Origin: Candidatus Thioglobus autotrophicus
GTDB lineage: Bacteria > Pseudomonadota > Gammaproteobacteria > PS1 > Pseudothioglobaceae
Length of the DNA: 64,000 nucleotides
Direction of reading: 5' to 3'
Assembly (NCBI RefSeq): GCF_001293165.1
Contig: NZ_CP010552.1
Location: forward strand, 62,001 to 126,000
Shown here: piece by piece, positions 7,839 to 17,245 of the stretch
Numbering within the stretch: the first letter of the stretch is position 1
Layout of the letters: the number at the start of each line of letters is the position of its first letter
Position numbers and translations under genes: made by a program
Notes under the pieces: model-generated
Told to the model about the DNA's origin: nothing
Databases searched by the model: none
Seen by the model: the letters and a program-made list of their open reading frames with translations, nothing else

Positions 7839-8104
7839 GTTGATTGAATTAATCTGAGTTTGGTTTTTTTGTCCATTTGTTTAATTTCATATTCTCGCTT
7901 TGAGGCACTCGACCTATCCTGGGTTTTTTCTTGATAAATCAACTGACATGGAGCGTTAGCGCGGGTATATTTTGCCCCGCCCTTAATCTCACCATTATGC
8001 TGACGTAAGCGCCTAGGTAAATCATTGGTAATTCCGCAATATAATGAGTTATTAGCACACTGCAATAAATACACTAACCAAGTTTTATTATCCAATTTTT
8101 TCAT
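7835..8104 (-). CDS. GIY-YIG nuclease-domain protein (UPF0213/YhbQ type)
   Basis: This 89-aa protein consists of a single GIY-YIG domain. WLVYLLQCANNSLYCGIT supplies the VYxL and YxGI strands, followed by LPRRLRQHNGEIKGGAKYTR and REYEIKQMDK, all typical of the YhbQ/UPF0213 group. Family members are single-domain DNA nucleases of uncertain biological role. The ATG at 8104 gives the family start MKKLDNKTWLVYLL. The upstream region is shared with the divergent valS promoter. Confidence 0.85.
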   Translation of the reverse strand: MKKLDNKTWLVYLLQCANNSLYCGITNDLPRRLRQHNGEIKGGAKYTRANAPCQLIYQEKTQDRSSASKREYEIKQMDKKTKLRLIQST

Positions 8105-8149
8105 CCACTTATAGTATAATTGCAAAGTTTAATCCATCTTTATAAGTTA

Positions 8150-10897
8150 ATGGAAAAAACCTACAATCCTGAACAAATTGAAGCGAAATACCGCTCACTT
8201 TGGGAAGATAAAAATCTATTCTCATCTGATGCAAATTCTACCAGTGAGAGTGCCTACTCAATCATGCTGCCGCCACCAAATGTTACTGGCTCATTGCACA
8301 TGGGGCATGCTTTTCAGCATACCATTATGGATGTATTGACACGCTATCATCGAGGCAAAGGCGAACAAACCCTTTGGCAACCTGGTACAGATCATGCCGG
8401 TATTGCTACGCAAATGGTGGTTGAGCGCCAACTAGCTGCTCAAGATATCACTCGTCATGACGTTGGGCGTGAAAAATTTGTTGAAAAAATTTGGGATTGG
8501 AAAGAGCAATCTGGTGGCACAATCACCTCGCAAATGCGTAGACTTGGCTCATCAGTTGACTGGGAAAAAGAACGCTTCACCATGGATGAAGGCTTGTCTG
8601 ACGCTGTCAATAAAGTCTTTGTACAGCTCCATCAAGAAGGTCTGATTTATCGTGGCAAGCGTCTGGTTAATTGGGATCCAGTCTTGCACACAGCTGTGTC
8701 TGATCTTGAAGTCATTAGTGTGGAAGAGCAGGGCTCTTTATGGCATATGCGCTACCCTATTACCAACTCTGATGAGGTGATGGTAGTAGCAACAACACGC
8801 CCTGAAACCATGCTGGGTGATAGTGCAGTTGCAGTTCATCCAGACGATGAACGCTACAAGCACCTAATTGGCCAAACCATTGACTTGCCACTAACTGATC
8901 GAAAAATCAGTATTATTGCAGATGACTATGTAGATATGGCGTTTGGTACGGGTTGTGTGAAAATTACCCCAGCTCATGACTTTAACGACTATGAAATGGG
9001 TCAACGTCATGATCTTGAGGTTATCAACATCTTAACGGATGACGCCAAAATTAACGACGTTGTGAATAGTCCGTATATTGGTATGGATAGATTTGATGCA
9101 CGTAAACAAATTATTAAAGATTTAGACGAGCAAGGTTTGCTTGAAAAAATCGACCCACATAAACTCATGGTGCCTCGTGGCGATCGAACTAACGCAGTCA
9201 TTGAGCCTTACATGACAGATCAATGGTTTGTCAAAATCGCCCCACTAGCACAGCCTGCAATTGATGCGGTTAAAAATGGTGATATTCGCTTTATTCCTGA
9301 AAACTGGAACAAAACCTACTTTAACTGGATGGATAATATTCAAGACTGGTGCATCTCTAGACAAATTTGGTGGGGTCATCGAATCCCTGCCTGGTACGAC
9401 GACAAAGGTAATATCTTTGTAGCAAATACCAAAGAGGAGGCTCAAGCTCAAGCGGGAGAAGGCGTTAAACTTGAACAAGATAATGATGTGCTAGATACTT
9501 GGTTTTCTTCTGCACTATGGCCATTCTCTACTCTAGGCTGGCCAGAAAAAACGCCAGATCTTGCGCGTTTCTACCCAACTGATGTACTGGTTACTGGCTT
9601 TGATATTATCTTCTTCTGGGTTGCTAGAATGATTATGTTTGGGCTGAAATTTACAGGTGAAGTGCCTTTTAAAGATATCTATATTACCGGGCTTATTCGC
9701 GATGGACAAGGGCAAAAAATGTCCAAATCCAAAGGTAACGTGCTTGACCCAATTGATCTAATTGATGGCATCTCCCTAGAGGACTTACTCGCTAAAAGAA
9801 CACAAGGCATGATGCAGCCAAAAATGGCTAAAAAAATCAAAAAGCAAACTCAGCAAGAATTTGCTGATGGCATCCCTGCTTTTGGTACCGATGCCCTACG
9901 CTTTACCTTTGCTGCTCTTGCTTCATTTGGTCGCGATATTAAGTTTGATTTAAAGCGTGTCGAAGGTTACCGTAACTTCTGTAACAAACTTTGGAACGCC
10001 TCACGCTTTGTATTAATGAAACTTGAAGGTGAAACAATTGATACTACAGCGTCATTATCAACCGCAGACAAGTGGATATTATCACGCCTACAAGTAACCA
10101 AGAAAAACGTTGAAAAACACCTTAAAGATTACCGTCTTGATTTAATGAGCCAAGAATTATACGAATTTGTTTGGCATGATTATTGTGACTGGTATCTTGA
10201 GTTGTCTAAGCCACTCTTGCAAGATGATGCCACCAAAGCAGGCACACAAGCTACTTTGATTAAAGTCTTAAATGAAATAGTAAGTTTATTACACCCAATT
10301 ATTCCATTCATTACCGAAGAAATATTTGAACAATGCAATGCCATTACTGGTGATGATGAAATTAGCCTAATGACACAGGCTTACCCAGAGATTGACCAAT
10401 CATTAAGCTCTAAAGACTCTGAGGCAGAAATTAAGTGGCTACAGACTTTTATTCTTGGCATTCGTAAAATTCGTGGTGAGATGAACATCCCTCCGTCTAA
10501 ACCACTGCCTTGTTTTGTGCAAAATTTCAAGCAAACGGATGAACTCTATTTGCAAAATAATGCAAATATTTTAAATGCGCTTGCCAAAATGGAAAGTATT
10601 GATAAACTAGCTACTAACGAAGAAGCACCAGAGTCCGCCACCGCCTTAGTGGGTGAGATGAAAATTCTTATCCCGTTAGCCGGACTAATCGATAAAGAGC
10701 AAGAGGTTTTACGACTTAATAAAGAAATTGAAAAATTAGAAAAACAAAAGATGCAATTTGAAAGTAAGCTAAATAACGAAAAATTTGTCTCTGGTGCACC
10801 AGAGGCTATTGTCAATGTTGAACGCGAAAGACTTGGTGCAACCCTTGGTGCTATTAGTGATTTAAACGAACAATTAAACAAAATATCGAACTTATAA
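8150..10897 (+). CDS. valS: Valyl-tRNA synthetase
   Basis: This class I aminoacyl-tRNA synthetase charges tRNA-Val. The 915-aa protein has the HIGH-type motif as HMGH at residues 50-53 within [15 protein letters not shown]. It then has a CP1 editing domain, the KMSKSKGN motif near residue 523, an anticodon-binding domain, and a C-terminal coiled coil (from about residue 850) typical of ValRS. I chose the ATG at 8150, which fits the family start, over one ten codons upstream. A TATAAT box at 8115-8120 may belong to its promoter. A tRNA-Val gene lies elsewhere in this window at 51791. Confidence 0.97.
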   Translation: MEKTYNPEQIEAKYRSLWEDKNLFSSDANSTSESAYSIMLPPPNVTGSLHMGHAFQHTIMDVLTRYHRGKGEQTLWQPGTDHAGIATQMVVERQLAAQDITRHDVGREKFVEKIWDWKEQSGGTITSQMRRLGSSVDWEKERFTMDEGLSDAVNKVFVQLHQEGLIYRGKRLVNWDPVLHTAVSDLEVISVEEQGSLWHMRYPITNSDEVMVVATTRPETMLGDSAVAVHPDDERYKHLIGQTIDLPLTDRKISIIADDYVDMAFGTGCVKITPAHDFNDYEMGQRHDLEVINILTDDAKINDVVNSPYIGMDRFDARKQIIKDLDEQGLLEKIDPHKLMVPRGDRTNAVIEPYMTDQWFVKIAPLAQPAIDAVKNGDIRFIPENWNKTYFNWMDNIQDWCISRQIWWGHRIPAWYDDKGNIFVANTKEEAQAQAGEGVKLEQDNDVLDTWFSSALWPFSTLGWPEKTPDLARFYPTDVLVTGFDIIFFWVARMIMFGLKFTGEVPFKDIYITGLIRDGQGQKMSKSKGNVLDPIDLIDGISLEDLLAKRTQGMMQPKMAKKIKKQTQQEFADGIPAFGTDALRFTFAALASFGRDIKFDLKRVEGYRNFCNKLWNASRFVLMKLEGETIDTTASLSTADKWILSRLQVTKKNVEKHLKDYRLDLMSQELYEFVWHDYCDWYLELSKPLLQDDATKAGTQATLIKVLNEIVSLLHPIIPFITEEIFEQCNAITGDDEISLMTQAYPEIDQSLSSKDSEAEIKWLQTFILGIRKIRGEMNIPPSKPLPCFVQNFKQTDELYLQNNANILNALAKMESIDKLATNEEAPESATALVGEMKILIPLAGLIDKEQEVLRLNKEIEKLEKQKMQFESKLNNEKFVSGAPEAIVNVERERLGATLGAISDLNEQLNKISNL

Positions 10898-10898
10898 T

Positions 10899-11546
10899 AT
10901 GAAGCTTAAACTTTTGATCACCGCCCTACTACTAACAAGCTCGCTTGTCAGTGCGCAGTCATTTGTTTATATTACCGATCAGGTTGATATTCCAATGCGT
11001 GGTGAAAAGGTCTTTGGGGATAATATTATCCGTTCACTCTCCTCTGGCTCTAAATTGGCCATCTTACAAGCCACAGAAGACGGCTGGACTCAAGTTAAAT
11101 TCGAAGGTTCGACGGGCTGGATTATTTCTCGTTACTTATCTAACAATCCGCCTGCTAGGGCGCAACTAGAAAAACTCAGACAAACCTACAATGCCAACAA
11201 ATTACTTATTAACAAGCTGGCAAAAAGAAAAACTGAGCTTGAGACTGAAGTGCAAACTTTAAAAGTTAAAAATACCAAGTTATCTATTCAAACCAACAAA
11301 TCTGTTGCTGAAAAACAGCATATTGAGGCAGTCTATAAAGATGCTTTAAAATTAGAGCATTCTAACGAAAAACTAATTACCGCAAACCTACAGCTAAAAA
11401 CTGAAATTCAATTACTTAAAAATAACAGCACTACCACACAGGATTCCAGTTCTAGAAATTGGTTTATCACAGGTAGTTTTGTTCTATTCTTTGGAATCTT
11501 AATTGGCTTTATTTTTCCAAACTTTGTCAACCGCAGGAGATATTAA
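10899..11546 (+). CDS. SH3-domain, coiled-coil and C-terminal membrane-anchor protein (YgiM/TIGR04211 type)
   Basis: The 215-aa product has a cleavable signal peptide (to about residue 19, LVSAQS), then a bacterial SH3 domain (about 22-85, DGWTQVKFEGSTGWIISRYL). A long coiled coil follows (about 90-170), and a C-terminal transmembrane helix (WFITGSFVLFFGILIGFIF) with a basic tail. This architecture is that of the YgiM-like SH3-and-anchor family, whose role is not established; a periplasmic wall-associated role is inferred. It lies one base after valS and immediately before guaB. Confidence 0.85.
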   Translation: MKLKLLITALLLTSSLVSAQSFVYITDQVDIPMRGEKVFGDNIIRSLSSGSKLAILQATEDGWTQVKFEGSTGWIISRYLSNNPPARAQLEKLRQTYNANKLLINKLAKRKTELETEVQTLKVKNTKLSIQTNKSVAEKQHIEAVYKDALKLEHSNEKLITANLQLKTEIQLLKNNSTTTQDSSSRNWFITGSFVLFFGILIGFIFPNFVNRRRY

Positions 11547-13005
<1,459 letters not shown>

Positions 13006-13007
<2 letters not shown>

Positions 13008-13037
13008 TTCTTAGACATTTATAGAATAAGAATTTTT
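13006..13037 (+). terminator. Possible weak terminator after guaB
   Basis: AATTCTTA at 13006-13013 pairs perfectly with TAAGAATT at 13027-13034, with a 13-nt loop, and a short T run follows. The stem is AT-only, so strength is doubtful. It starts at the guaB stop codon, between convergent genes. Confidence 0.35.
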
Positions 13038-13055
13038 AGATAAAGAAAATCTTTG

Positions 13056-13835
13056 TTATGTTGTTTTTTCTTTTGGCGCTTTTATTGCCTCTAAAACACC
13101 ATCCCAAAATTTCACTCTAGCTATTACAGCTTGCTGAGCAGCGTCAATTGACTCTTGAACTTTCTTCTCATCGCCATTACATAATCCATTAAGCAATCTT
13201 AATGACAATGGTGCATGAAAATCTTCATCTAGATGAATATGCCTATTCAGATAATAATGAAAAATTGGCGCCTGAGCCTCAGAAACGCCGATTTTTTTCA
13301 AAATTGAGCGGAACATGCAAGGGATTATATGCTCTCTACCTAATGCTAAAGCTGCTGCCACTTGATGGGATTTATCACCTTGTATAAATTGAAATGTTGT
13401 TGATGTAAATATTCTAGAAGGTTTTGGAACAACTTGAGATTCAAGAGCTGTATCAATGCCTTTAACTCTAACCGTTTCAATAAAAGCTTTAGAGGCGGAT
13501 GTGTCAGCACCGATTTCCTCCATCGCTCTATGGTAAAGCTCAAAATGGCTTGAGTACTCACCAGAAATATTGGTTTCATCAGATTCCTCTTCAAGCACCA
13601 ATTCATTAATAAACCTTCTAACATCACCCTCTCCTTTAGGAGTCCATGGATACTGGGTGGGTGCAATGGTATATTGCAGATATTTTATAAGAGACATAAA
13701 ATCCCATACAGAATAAATATGATGCTCCATAAAGCATTGAAGATCTTCAATCGTAGAAACAGCATCATATATTGGATGATCTTCTAGCTGACTTTTAAAA
13801 GAAGCAATGATATCGCTATTGATTTTTTTTGACAT
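13056..13835 (-). CDS. DUF3050 protein, heme-oxygenase-like fold
   Basis: The 259-aa protein carries the DUF3050 pattern MEHHIYSVWDFMSLIKYLQ near the N-terminus, GEYSSHFELYHRAMEEIG in the middle and HYYLNRHIHLDEDFHAPLS near the C-terminus. The His and Glu pairs in these helices resemble the metal-binding helices of heme-oxygenase-like diiron proteins. That biochemical role is inferred from the fold; the substrate is unknown. I chose the ATG at 13835 (MSKKINSD) over an upstream start. It stands alone, and the next gene on the other strand is also a predicted iron-dependent oxygenase. Confidence 0.75.
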   Translation of the reverse strand: MSKKINSDIIASFKSQLEDHPIYDAVSTIEDLQCFMEHHIYSVWDFMSLIKYLQYTIAPTQYPWTPKGEGDVRRFINELVLEEESDETNISGEYSSHFELYHRAMEEIGADTSASKAFIETVRVKGIDTALESQVVPKPSRIFTSTTFQFIQGDKSHQVAAALALGREHIIPCMFRSILKKIGVSEAQAPIFHYYLNRHIHLDEDFHAPLSLRLLNGLCNGDEKKVQESIDAAQQAVIARVKFWDGVLEAIKAPKEKTT

Positions 13836-13862
13836 AAATTTTTTATTGTTAATATTAATCAA

Positions 13863-14175
13863 GGTGGTCTAAACAATCCAGGACTAGATTTATCAATTAA
13901 ACTAAGAGCATACGACTGATTTATAGAAAAAATCAATCAGCATTATTTTGTATTTTGCCTTAATTATTATAAATTTAATTTCTTTTTAACCCGCTATTTT
14001 AAAGTGATATTATTAGAAAAACTAAGGCCTAACATCTATACCTTTAAGCGAAGTATAATAAAATGATCAGTAATTAATTCAGGCAAAGAAAGCAGATGGT
14101 AGTGTTTATTAGTGAAATTCAGCATAATATAAAACAAAGTATAATCGTCTTTTTAAAATCTAAGCTGGTCTCAAT
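13863..14175. promoter_or_regulatory. Divergent intergenic region between DUF3050 gene and 2OG oxygenase
   Basis: This 313-bp AT-rich gap separates two divergent genes. On the plus strand TTCAGC (14118-14123) and TATAAT (14140-14145) are 16 bp apart and may form the promoter of the gene at 14176. A second AGTATAAT copy lies near 14053. No coding frame, hairpin with T run, or repeat of note was found. Confidence 0.4.
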
Positions 14176-14802
14176 ATGCAACTGATCGAACACTACCAAA
14201 ATTCTGGCTACGAAGCTGTTGCTGATGCCATCATGGACTTTTTTGATCGACGTAAAGATCTACAGCGTCCCGGTGTAGTTTTTGGAGCAGGTGGTAGTGA
14301 CGCTGAGCCAGCTAAAGTCTCAACAGATATTAGTCTCGTTTCTATCAGTCGCTCTGACCCTGAGGCATTCGCACTTGGAGATCTAATCGTTCGTGGCGTG
14401 TCAGCAGGACTAGAGCGATACTTACAAGAACGACCTTTTTTTCGCCAGGTTTGTCCAGACCAGGAATTATTTGTAATGCCTATATTTAACTTACAGCGCT
14501 ATGCTCCCGGTGAGGGTTTTCGTCAGTGGCACTGCGACTGGACAATTAGTGACGAAGTCACTGAGCCAGAGCATCGAGTACTGGCCTGGATCCTATATTG
14601 TGACTCTGTGACAGAAGCTGGTACCGAATTTCACTGGCAAAAGCATCATGAGTTGGCAGAGCGTGGAAAGCTTCTGATTTTTCCAGCCTCCCCCTCGCAT
14701 ATTCATCGTGGACGAGTGAATAATGAACTAAGCAAAACGATTGCCACTGGCTGGATCAATGCCGGGTCTCGTGATAACTTCTTAAAACGTCTGGATCGTT
14801 AA
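14176..14802 (+). CDS. 2-oxoglutarate/Fe(II)-dependent oxygenase, substrate unknown
   Basis: This 208-aa protein has the facial-triad layout of the prolyl-4-hydroxylase-like superfamily. His119 and Asp121 lie in FRQWHCDW, a distal His in SPSHIHRGR (175 or 177), and a basic residue (Lys187) for 2-oxoglutarate. LLIFPASPSHIHRG matches the strand before the distal His. The substrate may be protein or a small molecule; sequence does not tell. Its codon choice looks slightly less AT-rich than its neighbours, so lateral origin is possible but not shown. Next comes roxA, 90 bp downstream. Confidence 0.75.
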   Translation: MQLIEHYQNSGYEAVADAIMDFFDRRKDLQRPGVVFGAGGSDAEPAKVSTDISLVSISRSDPEAFALGDLIVRGVSAGLERYLQERPFFRQVCPDQELFVMPIFNLQRYAPGEGFRQWHCDWTISDEVTEPEHRVLAWILYCDSVTEAGTEFHWQKHHELAERGKLLIFPASPSHIHRGRVNNELSKTIATGWINAGSRDNFLKRLDR

Positions 14803-14892
14803 TAAAGCTAAAGTAATCTAATTTTTTAAAGTTAACAATCCTAGTTATTACATGTAAACATTTACAAGCATTATGATTAATAATAAAACATC

Positions 14893-15975
14893 TTGATACA
14901 TTTTGGAAAAATATCTGAGCAAGAATTTTTGACTGATTATTGGCAAAAAAAACCTTTGCTTATTAAACAAGCTTTGCCAAATTTTATCTCTCCGATTGCA
15001 CCTGAAGAGTTAGCAGGTCTCTCTCTAGAGGAAGAGTTTGAATCACGCCTCATTACAGGATCTACTACTAGCCGACAGTGGTCTCTAACTCAAGGTCCAT
15101 TTTCAGAAGCTACCTTTGAAACATTGCCAGAAAAAGAATGGACACTTCTGGTTCAAGGGGTTGATCGTCAGCTTGATGAGATACATGATTTAATCCAGCA
15201 TTTTGATTTTATTCCACGTTGGCGCTTTGACGATGTCATGATTTCTTATGCTGCCCAAGGCGGAAGCGTCGGACCTCATTTTGATTATTATGATGTATTC
15301 TTACTCCAAGGTAGTGGTCAGCGTCACTGGACGTTAAGCTCACAGTTTTGCACACTTGATAATTACTTAGAAGATGTGCCACTTAGAATTATGGATAAAT
15401 TCGTGCCAGAGCAAACTCTTATCGCTGAACCTGGTGATGTTTTATATGTGCCACCCAAAATAGCACACCATGGCGTGAGTATGAGCGATGATTGCACCAC
15501 ACTTTCTTTCGGCTACCGCTCTTATAGTACGCAAGAGCTGTTCGAGCATTCTCAAGATGTCAAAGCTGGCTACTATCAAGATCCAATATGGCAAAACCAG
15601 CAAACACCCGCCTTAATTCCCAATTCTGCCGTACAAATGGCTAACAAAATAAACGCCATTAGTACTGTTGATTTTGCAAAGTTTGTAACCAAACTTGACA
15701 CGCTAGATGTGCAAATTTTGCAACAGTTCGAGTACGCCCAACAAGCTGTTAAATTTAAAGCTGACACTGTTTATCAATTACATCCAGCTTGCAAAATTGC
15801 CTATCTAAAAATAGATGGAAACATTCAAGTTTTTCTCAATGGGCTATTGATAAACACTCAAGGGCTTGATTCACAAGATTTAATGGACTTTTGCAATATG
15901 AGAGAATTACAAACTAGCAGTCTTCCAGATTTGACTCGACAACTGTTTGATTTACATGTTTTGTATGAAACTTAA
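14893..15975 (+). CDS. roxA: Ribosomal protein uL16 arginine 3-hydroxylase RoxA (YcfD)
   Basis: This JmjC/cupin-type 2-oxoglutarate oxygenase hydroxylates an arginine of ribosomal protein uL16 in E. coli. The 360-aa product begins FGKISEQEFLTDYWQKKPLL like YcfD. The HxD motif is GPHFDYYDVF (His129, Asp131), RHWTLS lies in the barrel, and a distal His is in PPKIAHHGVS. A winged-helix-like C-terminal domain follows. A TTG at 14893 is the only start compatible with full length, since an in-frame stop lies just upstream. The ribosome binding site is weak. It overlaps the next gene by 11 bp. Confidence 0.9.
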   Translation: MIHFGKISEQEFLTDYWQKKPLLIKQALPNFISPIAPEELAGLSLEEEFESRLITGSTTSRQWSLTQGPFSEATFETLPEKEWTLLVQGVDRQLDEIHDLIQHFDFIPRWRFDDVMISYAAQGGSVGPHFDYYDVFLLQGSGQRHWTLSSQFCTLDNYLEDVPLRIMDKFVPEQTLIAEPGDVLYVPPKIAHHGVSMSDDCTTLSFGYRSYSTQELFEHSQDVKAGYYQDPIWQNQQTPALIPNSAVQMANKINAISTVDFAKFVTKLDTLDVQILQQFEYAQQAVKFKADTVYQLHPACKIAYLKIDGNIQVFLNGLLINTQGLDSQDLMDFCNMRELQTSSLPDLTRQLFDLHVLYET

Positions 15976-16888
15976 ATCAAATATTTATTGTGTGTTTTTA
16001 CTGGTAGTTGCTGTTTGGTCAACCACACCACTGGCCATTCAATGGTCAACCTTGGGATCAAGTTTTAGCTTTAGTGTTGCCAGCAGAATGCTTATTGGTT
16101 TAATAATTTGCGCACTAATCTTACGACTTAAACAACAAAAACTATCACTACACAAACAAGCTTTGGCTAATTATGGCTATGCTGGGGCGGGTATTTTTAT
16201 CACCATGAGTTTGGTTTATTTCTCAGCACTCAGCATTCCATCAGGGCTTATATCGGTAGTCTTTGGACTAACCCCTATTATCACAGGGGTGTTTGCAATG
16301 ATATTACTCAAAGATAAATTCTTTTCATGGGCAAAAATGACTGGTCTTTTGTTAGGATTATCGGGGCTTTTTATGATTTTTAGTCATTCACTTGTATTTG
16401 CTGACACACTGCTAATCGGTCTGACTAGTGTTACTTTAGCCATGACCTTTCAAGCTTTCATTTCTGTCAAACTTAAGCAAATCAACGCAAAAGTATCGGC
16501 GTTAGAAACCACAACAGGTGCGCTAATGATCAGTGTTCCGCTGTTTATCATTAGCTGGCTAATTTTAGGAGCAGAGATTCCTGACACTAGCCTTAAAGCG
16601 GCACTATCGATTGGCTATTTAGCCCTCTTTGGTTCTGTTATTGGCTTTATGTCGTACTACTATCTCATAAAAAATACCAGTGTTAGAGTAGTTGGCATTG
16701 TGCCTTTGATTACGCCAATTTTTGCACTAATACTCGGATCAAGCCTGAATCATGAACAGCTAAGCATTACCCAAATTAGTGGTATTAGCTTGGTTTTATT
16801 CGGCTTAGCGGTTTACGAATACGCAGAAAAATTCTTTAAAAAAATACCGCTTATCAAGCGGTATTTAATGGCTTTATTTTCGACTTAA
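15965..16888 (+). CDS. EamA/DMT-family transporter
   Basis: The 307-aa product has ten hydrophobic segments in two homologous halves, the drug/metabolite transporter layout. The first half carries VVAVWSTTPLAIQWSTLGSS and the second GYLALFGSVIGFMSYYYLIK, both typical of EamA domains. The substrate is unknown. The ATG at 15965 overlaps roxA by 11 bp, which suggests coupling. Its last codons contain an 11-bp perfect inverted repeat that appears to act as terminator for the convergent HopJ gene. Confidence 0.88.
   Translation: MKLKSNIYCVFLLVVAVWSTTPLAIQWSTLGSSFSFSVASRMLIGLIICALILRLKQQKLSLHKQALANYGYAGAGIFITMSLVYFSALSIPSGLISVVFGLTPIITGVFAMILLKDKFFSWAKMTGLLLGLSGLFMIFSHSLVFADTLLIGLTSVTLAMTFQAFISVKLKQINAKVSALETTTGALMISVPLFIISWLILGAEIPDTSLKAALSIGYLALFGSVIGFMSYYYLIKNTSVRVVGIVPLITPIFALILGSSLNHEQLSITQISGISLVLFGLAVYEYAEKFFKKIPLIKRYLMALFST
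16838..16866 (-). terminator. Rho-independent terminator of the HopJ/aceE unit, inside the convergent EamA gene
   Basis: AAATACCGCTT (16842-16852) and AAGCGGTATTT (16856-16866) form an 11-bp perfect stem with a 3-nt loop. On the minus strand the stem is followed by a run of seven T. It begins 7 bp after the HopJ stop, and its bases also encode the C-terminus of the EamA protein. Confidence 0.8.
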
Positions 16889-17218
16889 AACCGGGGAGTC
16901 AAACTTTAGCCCTTCCCAGCCATAGGTCATGAAATTACGAATATTTGCATGAGAATCACTCTTGGGCGAGCTTAGCACATCTTGGTAATATTGCCCAAAA
17001 CAATGCAAGGTTTCCAACTGAGTTAATTGATGAATAGCAGCAAAACAAAATAACTTAGCACTCCCTTGATTTTCATCAACAGAATTTTCAGTTTCACCAT
17101 TAGTGAAACTTGCTGGCGTGTAATCATAATCGTCATCGATCAGCTCGATCAAGTCTTCAAATCGCATCCTTGCGCCAGATCTTAACTCTTCTAAGTATTC
17201 TTCTTGTGTCAAACCCAT
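16874..17218 (-). CDS. HopJ-family protein
   Basis: This 114-aa protein matches the HopJ family: LIDDDYDYTPASFTNGE, then NQGSAKLFCFAAIHQLTQLE, LHCFGQYYQDVL, and NIRNFMTYGWEGLKF. The family is named after a Pseudomonas syringae type III effector, but it is widespread in free-living gammaproteobacteria lacking such secretion. A housekeeping role is therefore more likely and is unknown. It starts 27 bp after aceE on the same strand and ends at a strong terminator, so it is probably the last gene of the aceE transcript. Confidence 0.85.
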   Translation of the reverse strand: MGLTQEEYLEELRSGARMRFEDLIELIDDDYDYTPASFTNGETENSVDENQGSAKLFCFAAIHQLTQLETLHCFGQYYQDVLSSPKSDSHANIRNFMTYGWEGLKFDSPVLSRK

Positions 17219-17245
17219 TCTCCTCGTTTTATTAGTCCTAATCAG

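Noticed and set aside
16874-17218. Type III secreted effector
   Set aside because: HopJ homologues are common in bacteria without type III secretion, and none is seen here.
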